From positions 3,038,001 to 3,102,000 of the forward strand of contig NZ_AP022596.1 of assembly GCF_010731895.1 (NCBI RefSeq): a stretch of 64,000 nucleotides of DNA, in the 5' to 3' direction. A program made the translations under genes and the position numbers. Source of the DNA: Mycolicibacterium helvum (lineage in GTDB: Bacteria > Actinomycetota > Actinomycetes > Mycobacteriales > Mycobacteriaceae). The notes beneath the pieces are model-generated. The model was not told the origin of the DNA. It worked only from the letters and a program-made list of their open reading frames with translations, and ran no database searches. Shown piece after piece: positions 1 to 8,324 of this stretch; positions within the stretch are counted from its first letter, which is position 1, and each line of letters opens with the position of its first letter.

Positions 1-503
1 GTACCCGAGGTGAAGATCAGCATGAAGAGGTCATCGAAGTGGCTGGGCGCGAACGTGATCGGTGTCCCACGAAACTGCCCGAGCTCGTCGGCCCAGGCGG
101 TCGTTCCGACATCGATGACGGCCATGCCCTCGGGGGCGAACCCGGCGCCGTAGGTTTCCGGGCCGACGTTGTCGCCATCGGCGAGTACCAGTTGGCAGTC
201 GGCCGTCTGGATATCGCGCGCCAGCGCTTCGCCGCGGCGAGTGGGGTTCAGCCCGACCGGAACGAGTCCGGACAACGCGGCTGCCACCAGCAGTGAGGAG
301 AAGAACGGCGTGTTGCCCAGCAGCACACCGACGTGCGGCGGCCGGTCCGGATCGAGCCTGTCTTTGCACGCCGCAGCCAGGTCGGCACCATCCTGGATGT
401 GTTGACGCCAGGTCGAATACGAGCCGTCGTCGGCGTGGATCCCGCGATCGTCGACGTCGGCCAACCGCGCGAGCAGATCGGTGACGGTCTGCTCGTCGCT
501 CAC
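1..503 (-). CDS. fadD17: FadD17-like steroid acyl-CoA synthetase (C-terminal part lies outside the window)
   Basis: N-terminal 167 residues of an AMP-forming acyl-CoA synthetase. Reading the minus strand from GTG at 503 gives VSDEQTVTDLLARL..., and the frame stays open to the window edge, where it ends in FTSG, the start of the AMP-binding P-loop (FTSGT). HVGVLLGNTPFF and GLVPVGLNPTRRG match my recollection of M. tuberculosis FadD17 (Rv3506). Family knowledge: ATP-dependent CoA activation of steroid side-chain carboxylates before beta-oxidation. It starts 8 bp after the fadE27 stop, so it is the third gene of a fadE26-fadE27-fadD17 operon. An in-frame TTG at 515, overlapping that stop, is an alternative start. 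Confidence 0.88.
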   Translation of the reverse strand, partial: MSDEQTVTDLLARLADVDDRGIHADDGSYSTWRQHIQDGADLAAACKDRLDPDRPPHVGVLLGNTPFFSSLLVAAALSGLVPVGLNPTRRGEALARDIQTADCQLVLADGDNVGPETYGAGFAPEGMAVIDVGTTAWADELGQFRGTPITFAPSHFDDLFMLIFTSG

Positions 504-511
504 CGGTCCGG

Positions 512-1609
512 TCAAGCCGGCGTGTCGGCCAGCTCGCGGCCGATGCGCCGCAGCTGAGCGGTAGCGCCGCCGAGTGCGAACTCGACCTGCTTGGCGGTGA
601 GGAAGTAGCGGTGCACCTGATGATCCATGTCGATCCCGACGCCGCCGTGGACGTGCACGGTGGTGTGGGCGACGCGGTGTCCGGCCTCGGCCGCCCAGAA
701 CGCCGCGGTGGCCACCTCGACATCGGCGGGCAAGTCCTCGGAGAGCCGCCACGAGGCCTGCACGAGTGCCAGCCCCAAGCCCTTGATCTCGATGTAGTCG
801 TCGGCGAGCCGAGCCGAAACCGCCTGGAAACTGCCGATCGGCCGGTCGAACTGCTCGCGGGTGCGGGCATATTCGGCCGTCAGCTCGAGCGCGCGCTCGA
901 GCACGCCGAGCTGGAAAGCCGTGTGCCCCAAGGTCTTGTGGGTGGTCAGCCACGCCAGCGCGTCGGCATCGCCAAGGATCCGGTCGGCTCCGACCTCGAC
1001 GCCGGCTAGGTCGAGCTCGGCGGCACTGTTCTTCCCGGTGGTCAGCAGCGGGGTCACCGAGACCCCAGGGTCGGTGGCGGCCACCAGGAAAACCTTGGTG
1101 CCGGAATCGGTTTCGGCCGGTACCAGGAACGCGTCGGCGACTGGGCCGAACTCGACCTGGGTGCGACTACCGGTCAGCCGGAAGCCGTCGCCGGATGCGG
1201 TCGCTTGCACCGGGCCCTGACCGAACTCCCCGTCGAGGGCCACGGTCAGGATCTTCTCGCCGGCCACCGCCGGGGCCGCCCACTGGTCACGCAGTTCGGG
1301 CGTACCGAACCGGGCCAGCGCGCCGGTAGCCAGGACCACCGACTGCAAGTACGGCACCGCAGCCAATTGGCGGCCCAGCGCCGTCAGGATGGCCGTCTGC
1401 TCCAGGACGCCGTATCCGCCGCCGCCGACGGACTCCGGCGCGGCGGTGGACAGAATGTCAGCGTCGATGAGTTTGCGCCATAGCTCGGTGTCGAACCGCT
1501 GGTCTAGGTCGTCGAGCGCACGCTGATGCTGCGGTGTGCAGACGGCGTCGACGATGGTGCCGACCAGCCCCGAGAGGTCCTGCGCGGCTTCTGTCTTGGT
1601 GAAATCCAT
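512..1609 (-). CDS. fadE27: Acyl-CoA dehydrogenase FadE27 (ChsE5), steroid side chain
   Basis: A 365-residue acyl-CoA dehydrogenase subunit. Visible family features are REQFDRPIGSFQAV (about residues 231-244) and the FAD-contacting HGGVGIDMDHQVHRYF near the C-terminus. Family knowledge: in M. tuberculosis FadE26-FadE27 form an alpha2beta2 enzyme (ChsE4-ChsE5) that dehydrogenates the CoA ester of the C8 cholesterol side chain; the two chains split the FAD and substrate sites. No NHER-type catalytic Glu motif is visible here, consistent with the base lying in the partner. It lies 36 bp after fadE26 and 8 bp before fadD17, so co-transcription is likely. Assignment rests on order as well as sequence. 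Confidence 0.92.
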   Translation of the reverse strand: MDFTKTEAAQDLSGLVGTIVDAVCTPQHQRALDDLDQRFDTELWRKLIDADILSTAAPESVGGGGYGVLEQTAILTALGRQLAAVPYLQSVVLATGALARFGTPELRDQWAAPAVAGEKILTVALDGEFGQGPVQATASGDGFRLTGSRTQVEFGPVADAFLVPAETDSGTKVFLVAATDPGVSVTPLLTTGKNSAAELDLAGVEVGADRILGDADALAWLTTHKTLGHTAFQLGVLERALELTAEYARTREQFDRPIGSFQAVSARLADDYIEIKGLGLALVQASWRLSEDLPADVEVATAAFWAAEAGHRVAHTTVHVHGGVGIDMDHQVHRYFLTAKQVEFALGGATAQLRRIGRELADTPA

Positions 1610-1645
1610 TTCGGTCCTAAATCTCTCGAGGTCTTCTCGGTCGTT

Positions 1646-2830
1646 TCAGCGGTTGACTCGGGGCAGGCCCAGCGCGACCATGCCGATGATGTCGCGCTGG
1701 ATCTCATTGGTACCGCCGCCGAAAGTGAGGATCAGCGCCGCGCGGTGCATCCGTTCGACACGACCGCGCAGCAGGGCGCCGTGGGAGTCCTGGCGCAGCG
1801 TGGCTGACGGTCCGAGGATCTCCATCAGCAGCCGATATGCCTCGGTGGCCAGCTCGGTGCCGAAGACCTTGGCCGCCGAGGCGTCGGCGGGGTTGAGCGT
1901 TCCGCTCTCGGCCGATGCCAGCTCCCAGTTGATCAGCTTCAGGTACTCAGCCTTGGCCAGCACGCGGGCGAGATTGAGCTGCACCCACTCGGAGTCGATC
2001 AGGCGATTGCCGTGCACATCCTTGGTGTTCTGTGCCCACTCGCGAACCTGGTTGAGTGCCAGGAAGATCGGCTGGGCCGACACCAGGGCGACCCGCTCAT
2101 GGTTGAGCTGGTTGGTGACCAGTTTCCAGCCGGCGTTCTCTTCGCCGACCCGGCTGGACGCCGGAACGCGTACATCCTGGTAATAGGTGGCGCTGGTGCC
2201 GACACCGGCCATCGTGTGTACCGGCGTCCACGAGAAACCCTCCGAGGCGGTCGGCACGATCAGCACCGAGATGCCGCGGTGCTTCTTGGCCTCGGTGTTG
2301 GTGCGCACCGCCAACCAGACGTAGTCGGCGTACTGGATCAGGCTGGTCCACATCTTCTGGCCGTTGACCACGTAGTCGTCGCCGTCGCGGACCGCGGTGG
2401 TGCGCAGGGCCGCCAGATCCGTGCCGGCGCCCGGCTCGGAGTAGCCGATCGCGAAGTGCAGGTCACCGGCGGCGATCTTGGGTAGATAGAACGCCTTCTG
2501 CTCGTCGGTGCCGAACGCCATGATCGTCGGCGCGACGCTGTTGATGGTCAGGAACGGCACCGGCGCTCCAGCGATGGCCGCCTCGTCGGTGAAGATCAGC
2601 GAGTCCATCGGGGCGCGGTTCTGGCCGCCGTACTCCGTCGGCCAGTTCAGCGTGAGCCAGCCGTCCTTGCCCATCTGGGAAACGGTCTCGCGGTACACGT
2701 TGCCGGTGCCGATCTCGCCCCCGGTCGTCGACATCAGCGCTTCCTGGCGCTCCGGCGTCATCAGCTTGCCGAAATAGGTCCGGAGCTCGCGGCGCAGCTC
2801 CTCTTGTTCGGGCGTGTAACTGATCCGCAT
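1646..2830 (-). CDS. fadE26: Acyl-CoA dehydrogenase FadE26 (ChsE4), steroid side chain
   Basis: A 394-residue acyl-CoA dehydrogenase with the classic order: helical N-terminus, FAIGYSEPGAGTDLA beta-domain signature (residues 127-140), and QLNHERVALV, whose Glu245 is the likely catalytic base. Partner of FadE27 in the heterotetrameric dehydrogenase of cholesterol side-chain oxidation (family knowledge). The ATG at 2830 is preceded on the minus strand by an AAGGA ribosome site. It is the first gene of the fadE26-fadE27-fadD17 unit and is divergent from fdxD; the KstR operator at 2888-2901 lies 58 bp upstream, so repression by KstR with relief by steroid acyl-CoA is expected. Confidence 0.94.
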   Translation of the reverse strand: MRISYTPEQEELRRELRTYFGKLMTPERQEALMSTTGGEIGTGNVYRETVSQMGKDGWLTLNWPTEYGGQNRAPMDSLIFTDEAAIAGAPVPFLTINSVAPTIMAFGTDEQKAFYLPKIAAGDLHFAIGYSEPGAGTDLAALRTTAVRDGDDYVVNGQKMWTSLIQYADYVWLAVRTNTEAKKHRGISVLIVPTASEGFSWTPVHTMAGVGTSATYYQDVRVPASSRVGEENAGWKLVTNQLNHERVALVSAQPIFLALNQVREWAQNTKDVHGNRLIDSEWVQLNLARVLAKAEYLKLINWELASAESGTLNPADASAAKVFGTELATEAYRLLMEILGPSATLRQDSHGALLRGRVERMHRAALILTFGGGTNEIQRDIIGMVALGLPRVNR

Positions 2831-2887
2831 CGACTCGATCCTTCGCTGGAGTTGGCAAGCTGGCGGCGACCCGCCGACACTCCTGGT

Positions 2888-2901
2888 TGTAACACGTTCT
2901 A
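2888..2901. promoter_or_regulatory. KstR operator between fadE26 and fdxD
   Basis: TGTAACACGTTCTA matches the KstR consensus TnnAACnnGTTnnA at every fixed position. It sits in the 175-bp divergent promoter between fadE26 (minus) and fdxD (plus), where a single dimer site could control both directions. KstR is the TetR-family repressor of the mycobacterial cholesterol regulon (established knowledge); binding here is inferred from the motif and the genes. Confidence 0.88.
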
Positions 2902-3005
2902 GTCTTGTGGTCCAGCGCCGGTTTGGGCCAGGTTTCGCTCCATCTGGTCGTATCGTGGTGCTGCGAACGCCCCGCCCTCGGGGTCAGCCAGGCTAGGAGG
3001 TTGTC

Positions 3006-3197
3006 ATGCGAGTCGAAGTCGACCGTGATCGCTGTGAAGGTAACGCCGTCTGTGTGGGAATAGCCCCGGACCTGTTCGAACTCGACGATGAGGACTACGT
3101 GATCGTCACCAAGGATCCGATCCCCGCAGACGAGGAAGACGTGGCCGAGCAATCCATCGCCGAGTGCCCCCGCGCCGCCCTGACCCGCAAAGACTAG
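3006..3197 (+). CDS. fdxD: Ferredoxin FdxD (3Fe-4S type)
   Basis: A 63-residue acidic ferredoxin. Cys10, Cys16 and Cys54 (CEGNAVC ... CP) are the three cluster ligands of actinobacterial P450-type ferredoxins; residue 13, which varies among these proteins, is Asn. It starts at ATG 3006 after a strong GGAGG site at 2996-3000. Matches recalled M. tuberculosis FdxD (Rv3503c). Likely donates electrons to a steroid-catabolic oxygenase or dehydrogenase, but the partner is not shown by the sequence. It is 13 bp upstream of hsd4A and downstream of the KstR operator. Confidence 0.92.
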   Translation: MRVEVDRDRCEGNAVCVGIAPDLFELDDEDYVIVTKDPIPADEEDVAEQSIAECPRAALTRKD

Positions 3198-3210
3198 AGG
3201 TATTCGTAAG

Positions 3211-4134
3211 TTGACTGCACAAAACGTGTCTGACGACTCCACCGACCTGGCCGGACGTGTCGCGGTAGTGACCGGTGCCGCCTCGGGCCTGGGCCGTGCC
3301 GAGGCGATCGGGTTGGCTAAATCCGGTGCGACGGTCGTCGTCAATGACATGCCCAAAGCGCTGGATGAATCCGATGTGCTCGACGAGATCAGCGCCGCGG
3401 GCTCCAAGGGCGTGGCGGTTGCCGGTGACATCAGCCAGCGCTCGACGGCCGACGAGCTGGTGGCGACCGCCGACGGGCTTGGCGGGCTGAGCATCGTCGT
3501 CAACAACGCCGGCATCACCCGCGACCGCATGCTGTTCAACATGACCGACGAGGACTGGGACGCGGTCATCGCAGTGCACTTGCGTGGGCACTTCCTGCTC
3601 ACCCGCAATGCGGCGACCTACTGGCGCAACCAGGCCAAGGACAACGGCGGGTCGGTGTACGGCCGCATCATCAACACCACCTCGGAAGCCGGCTTGTCGG
3701 GGCCGATCGGCCAGGCCAACTACGGTGCTGCCAAGGCGGGCATCACGGCGCTGACGTTGACGGCGTCGCGAGCGCTCGGGCGCTACGGCGTGCGGGCCAA
3801 CGCGATCGCCCCGCGGGCGCGTACCGCGATGACCGCCGACGTGTTCGGTGACGCTCCCGAGCTCGCCGAGGGCGAGGTCGACCCGTTGTCGCCCGAACAC
3901 GTGGTGACGCTGGTGCGGTTCCTGGCCGCGCCCGCCTCGGACAAGGTCAACGGCCAGGTGTTCGTCGTCTACGGGCCGACGGTCACGCTGGTGGCCGCCC
4001 CAACGGCTGAACATCGATTCCACGCCGATGGCGCCGCGTGGGATCCGTCGACGTTGGGGACGTCCATGCAGGCTTACTTTGCTGATCGTGACCCGGAACG
4101 TACGTTCGGCGTGATGGGCTTGATGGGCGACTAG
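3211..4134 (+). CDS. hsd4A: Hsd4A-like short-chain dehydrogenase (hydroxyacyl-CoA/17-beta-hydroxysteroid)
   Basis: A 307-residue classical SDR: TGAASGLG nucleotide-binding motif near the N-terminus, NNAG, and an NYGAAK (YxxxK) active site. Near-identical segments such as ITRDRMLFNM and HLRGHFLLTRN match recalled Rv3502c. Family knowledge: Hsd4A has both 17-beta-hydroxysteroid and beta-hydroxyacyl-CoA dehydrogenase activity in side-chain degradation. The start is TTG at 3211, 13 bp after fdxD, with an upstream AGAGG. In M. tuberculosis the next genes are yrbE4A and the mce4 operon; here the next gene is otsA, 25 bp away and convergent. Confidence 0.9.
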   Translation: MTAQNVSDDSTDLAGRVAVVTGAASGLGRAEAIGLAKSGATVVVNDMPKALDESDVLDEISAAGSKGVAVAGDISQRSTADELVATADGLGGLSIVVNNAGITRDRMLFNMTDEDWDAVIAVHLRGHFLLTRNAATYWRNQAKDNGGSVYGRIINTTSEAGLSGPIGQANYGAAKAGITALTLTASRALGRYGVRANAIAPRARTAMTADVFGDAPELAEGEVDPLSPEHVVTLVRFLAAPASDKVNGQVFVVYGPTVTLVAAPTAEHRFHADGAAWDPSTLGTSMQAYFADRDPERTFGVMGLMGD

Positions 4135-4159
4135 CCAATTTTCTGGCCGCGACCGGGAG

Positions 4160-5617
4160 TTAGTCGGGGTCGCCCTTGCTGTTGGCGTTGGCCAGCACGT
4201 CGAGGAAAGACCGCGCCCAGCGGTCGACGTCGTGGGCGAGCACCTGGCGTCGCAGCGCCCGCATCCGCCGTCGGCCCTCTTCGGGCGTCTGGTTGACGGC
4301 GGCTTCGATAGTGTCCTTGAGCCCCTCGAGGTCATGGGGGTTGGTCAGGTAGCTCTGGCGGAGTTCGGCTGCGGCACCGGTGAATTCGCTCAGTACGAGG
4401 GCGCCACCGAGATCGCTGCGGCAGGCCACGTACTCCTTGGCCACTAGGTTCATGCCGTCGCGAAAGGGCGTCACCAGCATTACGTCGGCGGCCACGAAGA
4501 AGGCGATCAACTCGTCTCGGGGAACCGGCCGGTGCAGGTAGTGCACGACCGGGTGGCCGACTTCACCGTATTCACCGTTGATGTGGCCGACCTGCTGCTC
4601 GATTTCGTTGCGCAGGATGCGATAGCTCTCCACCCGCTCGCGGCTTGGGGTGGCCAGCTGCACCAAGACGGTGTCGTCGCCCTTGGCGCGGCCCTCGGCG
4701 AGTAACTCCGAAAACGCTTTAAGCCGAACGTCGATGCCTTTGGTGTAATCCAATCGGTCGACGCCCAGCAGGATCTTGCGGGGGTTGCCGAGCTCGGCGC
4801 GGATCTCCTTCGCGCGCCGGCGGATGTCACGATTTCGCGCCTTGCGGTCCAGATCTGCGGAATCGATGGAGATCGGAAAGGCGCCGACCTTCACGGTGCG
4901 AAAACCCAGTTGCACCTCGCCGAACCTCGAGCGCACACCGACCGAGGCCCGAGATGTGTTGGCGCCGACCAGCCGTCGCGACAGGAACAGGAAGTTCTGC
5001 GCACCGCCGGGCAGATGGAACCCGACCAGATCCGCGCCCAGGAGGCCTTCGATGATCTCGGTCCGCCACGGCATCTGCATGAACAACTCCACCGGCGGAA
5101 ACGGAATGTGCAGGAAAAACCCGATTGTCAGATCCGGCCGCAACATCCGCAGCATCTTGGGCACCAGTTGCAGCTGGTAATCCTGAACCCACACAGTGGC
5201 GCCTTCGGCTGCCGCGCGCGATGTCGCCTCGGCGAACCGCCGGTTGACGTCGACGTAGCGGTCCCACCACTCGCGGTGATAGATCGGCTTGACGATCACA
5301 TCGTGATACAGCGGCCACAGCGTCGCGTTGGAGAAACCCTCGTAGTACTCAGCGACGTCGTCGGCGGACAGCCGAACCGGGAAGAGCTGCAGGTCTTCCT
5401 CGACGATGGGTTCCTCTGGACCGTCGATGATGCCCGGCCAGCCGATCCAGGCGCCGCGTCGCCGCCGCAGCAGCGGTTCCAGTGCGGTGACCAGACCGCC
5501 GGGGCTGCGCTTCCAGGTCAGGCTGCCGTCGGGCAGCCGCTCCATATCGATCGGTAGCCGGTTGGCCACGACCACGAAATCGGAGTTCCCGGAGCGGGCT
5601 TTCCGGCTCCCGGCCAC
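4160..5617 (-). CDS. otsA: Trehalose-6-phosphate synthase OtsA
   Basis: A 485-residue GT20 enzyme forming trehalose-6-phosphate from a nucleotide-glucose donor and glucose-6-phosphate in the cytosol. Landmarks: VVVANRLP at the N-terminus, a [14 protein letters not shown] segment, [18 protein letters not shown], and the donor-binding [17 protein letters not shown]. Length is close to the recalled Rv3490 (about 500). The start is GTG at 5617, immediately after the stop of the 54-residue gene upstream, suggesting translational coupling. Convergent with hsd4A. Confidence 0.95.
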   Translation of the reverse strand: MAGSRKARSGNSDFVVVANRLPIDMERLPDGSLTWKRSPGGLVTALEPLLRRRRGAWIGWPGIIDGPEEPIVEEDLQLFPVRLSADDVAEYYEGFSNATLWPLYHDVIVKPIYHREWWDRYVDVNRRFAEATSRAAAEGATVWVQDYQLQLVPKMLRMLRPDLTIGFFLHIPFPPVELFMQMPWRTEIIEGLLGADLVGFHLPGGAQNFLFLSRRLVGANTSRASVGVRSRFGEVQLGFRTVKVGAFPISIDSADLDRKARNRDIRRRAKEIRAELGNPRKILLGVDRLDYTKGIDVRLKAFSELLAEGRAKGDDTVLVQLATPSRERVESYRILRNEIEQQVGHINGEYGEVGHPVVHYLHRPVPRDELIAFFVAADVMLVTPFRDGMNLVAKEYVACRSDLGGALVLSEFTGAAAELRQSYLTNPHDLEGLKDTIEAAVNQTPEEGRRRMRALRRQVLAHDVDRWARSFLDVLANANSKGDPD

Positions 5618-5620
5618 GGG

Positions 5621-5785
5621 CTACGCCTCGAGCTTTGAGGGTCCAATACCGAGCATCGACAGAAAGACTCGACACTCGTCGGCGTCGTTGGCATAGGCCG
5701 CGACTACGCGCCGGGCTTGGCGCGCCGTGCTGTCGGCCAGCGGTTCGACGTCGTCGATGTCCGTGGGATCAGATTTTGCAGGCAT
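5621..5785 (-). CDS. Small conserved protein upstream of otsA (Rv3489-like)
   Basis: A 54-residue ORF starting with ATG at 5785 and stopping 3 bp before the otsA GTG. It reads MPAKSDPTDIDDVEPLADST... and ends with a helical segment (CRVFLSMLGIGPSKLEA). Size and place agree with Rv3489, a 54-residue protein of unknown function that precedes otsA in M. tuberculosis (recalled). The tight junction with otsA suggests one mRNA and perhaps translational coupling. No known domain; function unknown. Confidence 0.75.
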   Translation of the reverse strand: MPAKSDPTDIDDVEPLADSTARQARRVVAAYANDADECRVFLSMLGIGPSKLEA

Positions 5786-5816
5786 CTCTCAACCTTATCG
5801 AAGGGGTAAATCGCCG

Positions 5817-6257
5817 CTACGGGCTCGACGAAAGCGTCGACTTGGGCTGAATCGGCACGTTGTCCTGATCCTCCTCATAGCAGACCGTCGACTGCCAGTA
5901 GCCCGTGCAGGAGTCACCGTTGATATTGGGCACCAGGTCGGCTGCGACGCCGGTCTCCGTGGTGCTGGTCGTATCTTGCGTGGTGCGCGGCTGCAGATCC
6001 TCGAATGACTGGTCGCCGTTGGTGGTCGCCACCGAGGTCATAGTTGGCGTGCAGTTGCCGGTCGACGGATCCAGCGACTCGCCCGATTGGCATCCGGACG
6101 ATCCACCAGGTTGCGATGCCACCGGTTGGGGCCCCGGCGCTGGCTCGGGTATTCCACCGCCGCCTTCGGCGTGTGCCATCGGAGCGCTGGCGGCCGCGAG
6201 CGCGAACGCGCTCACGGTCAGCAGCTTTGCCACCCAGGTCGCGTGGACCGGCATCAT
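5817..6257 (-). CDS. Small secreted protein, Ibp1-like family, paralogue A
   Basis: 146 residues with a Sec signal peptide (hydrophobic run ending in AHAEG). The mature part is Pro/Ser/Thr-rich with four Cys, in the pattern CxxGx(n)C early and SCTGx5C late. It ends STLSSSP, like the next two proteins, and is the most divergent of the three. The family is labelled 'intersectin-EH binding protein Ibp1' in public mycobacterial annotations as I recall; that name is no evidence of function. Probably exported; role unknown. It is 31 bp upstream of the small gene at 5785, so may share its transcript. Confidence 0.8.
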   Translation of the reverse strand: MMPVHATWVAKLLTVSAFALAAASAPMAHAEGGGGIPEPAPGPQPVASQPGGSSGCQSGESLDPSTGNCTPTMTSVATTNGDQSFEDLQPRTTQDTTSTTETGVAADLVPNINGDSCTGYWQSTVCYEEDQDNVPIQPKSTLSSSP

Positions 6258-6281
6258 TGCCCTCCTTGATTCATCCGCTGA

Positions 6282-6668
6282 CTACGGGCTCGACGAAATG
6301 CTCGAATGCGGCGTGACAGCAGGAACTTGGTCTTCCTGCAGACCGATGCACTGGCCGGTGTTGGCGCCCGTGCACGGAATCCCCTGGACCTCGGGCAGGC
6401 TGCTGGAGTCGCCCGGCGTCGAGCTGGTCACATTACCGCTACTGCTCGTCGGCGTGGGGTAATTGCCGCCCGGCTGGTTGGGGACCATCTCCGGAATGCA
6501 CTGATCGGTGTAGAGATCCTCGGACTCGCCGGCCGGGCAGGCAATGGCGGGACCCGCCGGTGCATCCGCGGGCGACGCCAAGAAGGCGACGGCGGGCGCG
6601 GCCGCGATCGCGATGCTGAATCCACCGGCGAGGAGAACGCGGCGGCCGACTGAGGAGGAAATCGCCAT
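6282..6668 (-). CDS. Small secreted protein, Ibp1-like family, paralogue B
   Basis: 128 residues: signal peptide (VLLAGGFSIAIAAAPAVA), then CPAGESEDLYTDQC, a Ser/Pro/Thr-rich linker, GIPCTGANTGQCIGLQ and a SSISSSP C-terminus. The GIPCTGANTGQCIGLQ block is identical in the downstream-coordinate paralogue at 6721-7035, so these are recent duplicates or under strong constraint. Four Cys suggest two disulfides after export. Separated from paralogue A by 24 bp. Function unknown. Confidence 0.82.
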   Translation of the reverse strand: MAISSSVGRRVLLAGGFSIAIAAAPAVAFLASPADAPAGPAIACPAGESEDLYTDQCIPEMVPNQPGGNYPTPTSSSGNVTSSTPGDSSSLPEVQGIPCTGANTGQCIGLQEDQVPAVTPHSSISSSP

Positions 6669-6720
6669 ACTTCACACTTCCTGGAGAAGTCGACGGAGTT
6701 CCGAAGCCGGCCCTCCGTTT

Positions 6721-7035
6721 CTACGGACTGGACGAGACAGTGGAGCGGGGTTGTACTGCGGGAGCCTGCTGCTCTTGCTGCAATCCTATGCACTGACCAG
6801 TGTTTGCGCCTGTGCAAGGTATCCCTTGAACTTGAGGCAGGCCGCCCTGCGGGCCGCCGGCGGGCTGTGCATCGCACCCGCCGGTTGCCGGGTTGACCAC
6901 CTGGCCGGGCGGGCAGGCCGCTAGGGATCCGGTCGCCGGGACGGCGAAAGCGGTTAGTGCCGGCGCCGCCGCCGCCACGAGCGCGAAGCCGCCGGCCAGG
7001 GCCAGGCGCTGCGCCGAATTCTTCAGATTAGCCAT
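6721..7035 (-). CDS. Small secreted protein, Ibp1-like family, paralogue C
   Basis: 104 residues, first of the three in transcription order. Signal peptide (RLALAGGFALVAAAAPALTAFA), then CPPGQVVNPATGGC, a Gly/Pro linker, GIPCTGANTGQCIGLQ and STVSSSP at the C-terminus. Same architecture as the two following genes with a shorter linker. All three share a strand with 24-52 bp gaps and so look like one operon. No enzyme motif; probably a cell-envelope or secreted protein. Confidence 0.82.
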   Translation of the reverse strand: MANLKNSAQRLALAGGFALVAAAAPALTAFAVPATGSLAACPPGQVVNPATGGCDAQPAGGPQGGLPQVQGIPCTGANTGQCIGLQQEQQAPAVQPRSTVSSSP

Positions 7036-7493
7036 GCTTGTGCCTTCTACTTGGTTTGCTGATCAGCCGTGTCCGGGCAGCATATTGGCGCCCTTTGCGT
7101 CTCGCAGTTGTTCGGCCGTTTTATCGAAACCCGGCGGCTATCCGTTACATCCGGGTCAATATTTTCGATCCGAAAGTACCGGCGCCCCTCACCCCGTCTT
7201 ACGACGGGCAATACCGGTGCACTGGAATGCGGATGCCGGAATATCGGCGACGTCTGTGCCGCAACGAAATGGCCGAGCCGGCCCGCTTCAGTCAGTCCGA
7301 ATATCGCCGCCCTGCGACGTACCCAATGGCGGCAGAATCGGGTTGGATTGTGCTGTCAGATGTTCGCTGGCGACGATCGCGAAACCGAGCGGCTATCGCA
7401 CGAGATGGGGCAGTGGGACGAGCGCTATGCGACGACGCGGCGCCGTGGTTCGATACGTGGAACCTGTTCGGAGTTTTGTGTGAGGAGTGCGGC
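7036..7493. other. 458-bp divergent intergenic region
   Basis: Lies between the secreted-protein operon (minus) and the SDR gene (plus). One reading frame stays open through it and joins the SDR frame, but its translation is Arg-rich and resembles no SDR N-terminus, so it is treated as non-coding. It should hold both promoters. No clear operator, RNA gene or terminator was recognised. Confidence 0.5.
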
Positions 7494-8324
7494 GTGCAGC
7501 TCTCGTTCGAGGATCGGACGTACCTGGTCACCGGTGGTGGCAGCGGTATCGGCAAGGGTGTGGCGGAGGGGCTGGCCAAGGCCGGCGCCAATGTCATGAT
7601 CGTCGGCCGCAACGCCGATCGGTTGGCCGCGACCGCCGACGAAATCAAGGCCGTCGCGCCGAAAGGCAATGTCAACTACGAGCCCGCCGATGTCACCAAC
7701 GAAGACCAGATCGCCGCGGTCGTCGACGCGACCACGGCGTGGAACGGCCGGTTGAACGGTGTCGTGCACTGCGCAGGTGGTTCGCAGACCATCGGCCCGA
7801 TCACCCAGATGGACTCCGAGGCGTGGCGCGCCACCGTGGACCTCAACATCAACGGCTCGATGTACGTGCTGAAGCACTCGGCCCGCCAGATGGTCCGCGG
7901 CGGAGGCGGCTCGTTCGTCGGCATCTCCTCGATCGCGGCGAGCAACACCCACCGCTGGTTCGGCCCGTATGGCGTCACCAAGTCGGGCCTGGACCACCTC
8001 ATCAAGCTGGCGGCTGACGAACTCGGCGCGTCCTGGGTGCGGGTCAACGGCATCCGGCCCGGATTGATCCGCACCGAGCTCGTGCAGTTGGTACTCGACT
8101 CACCCGAACTCAGTGGCGACTATGCCGAGTGCACACCGCTACCGCGCCCGGGCGAGGTCTCCGACGTCGCCAACACGGCGCTATTCCTGCTCAGCGATGC
8201 CGCCCAGTGGATCACCGGACAGATCATCGGCGTCGATGGCGGGCAGAACCTGCGCCGCGGCCCGGATTACTCGGCGATGCTGGAGCCTGCCCTGGGTGCC
8301 GACGCGCTACGCGGAGTGGTCTGA
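7494..8324 (+). CDS. Short-chain dehydrogenase (Rv3485c-like)
   Basis: 276-residue SDR. Starting at GTG 7494 gives VQLSFEDRTYLVTGGGSGIG, placing the TGGGSGIG cofactor motif at the usual distance from the N-terminus; a GAGGAG ribosome site at 7482-7487 supports this start over the 152-codon upstream extension. The YGVTKSG active site (YxxxK) follows a serine-rich ISSIAASN, and the end reads ITGQIIGVDGGQNLR. Substrate unknown; place agrees with Rv3485c next to cpsA. The last 18 bp overlap the convergent dehydrogenase at 8307. Confidence 0.87.
   Translation: MQLSFEDRTYLVTGGGSGIGKGVAEGLAKAGANVMIVGRNADRLAATADEIKAVAPKGNVNYEPADVTNEDQIAAVVDATTAWNGRLNGVVHCAGGSQTIGPITQMDSEAWRATVDLNINGSMYVLKHSARQMVRGGGGSFVGISSIAASNTHRWFGPYGVTKSGLDHLIKLAADELGASWVRVNGIRPGLIRTELVQLVLDSPELSGDYAECTPLPRPGEVSDVANTALFLLSDAAQWITGQIIGVDGGQNLRRGPDYSAMLEPALGADALRGVV

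Noticed and set aside
7038..7493. N-terminal extension of the SDR at 7494
   Set aside because: The 152 extra residues are Arg-rich and have no SDR similarity. A GAGGAG site just before GTG 7494 and the position of the cofactor motif favour the short form.
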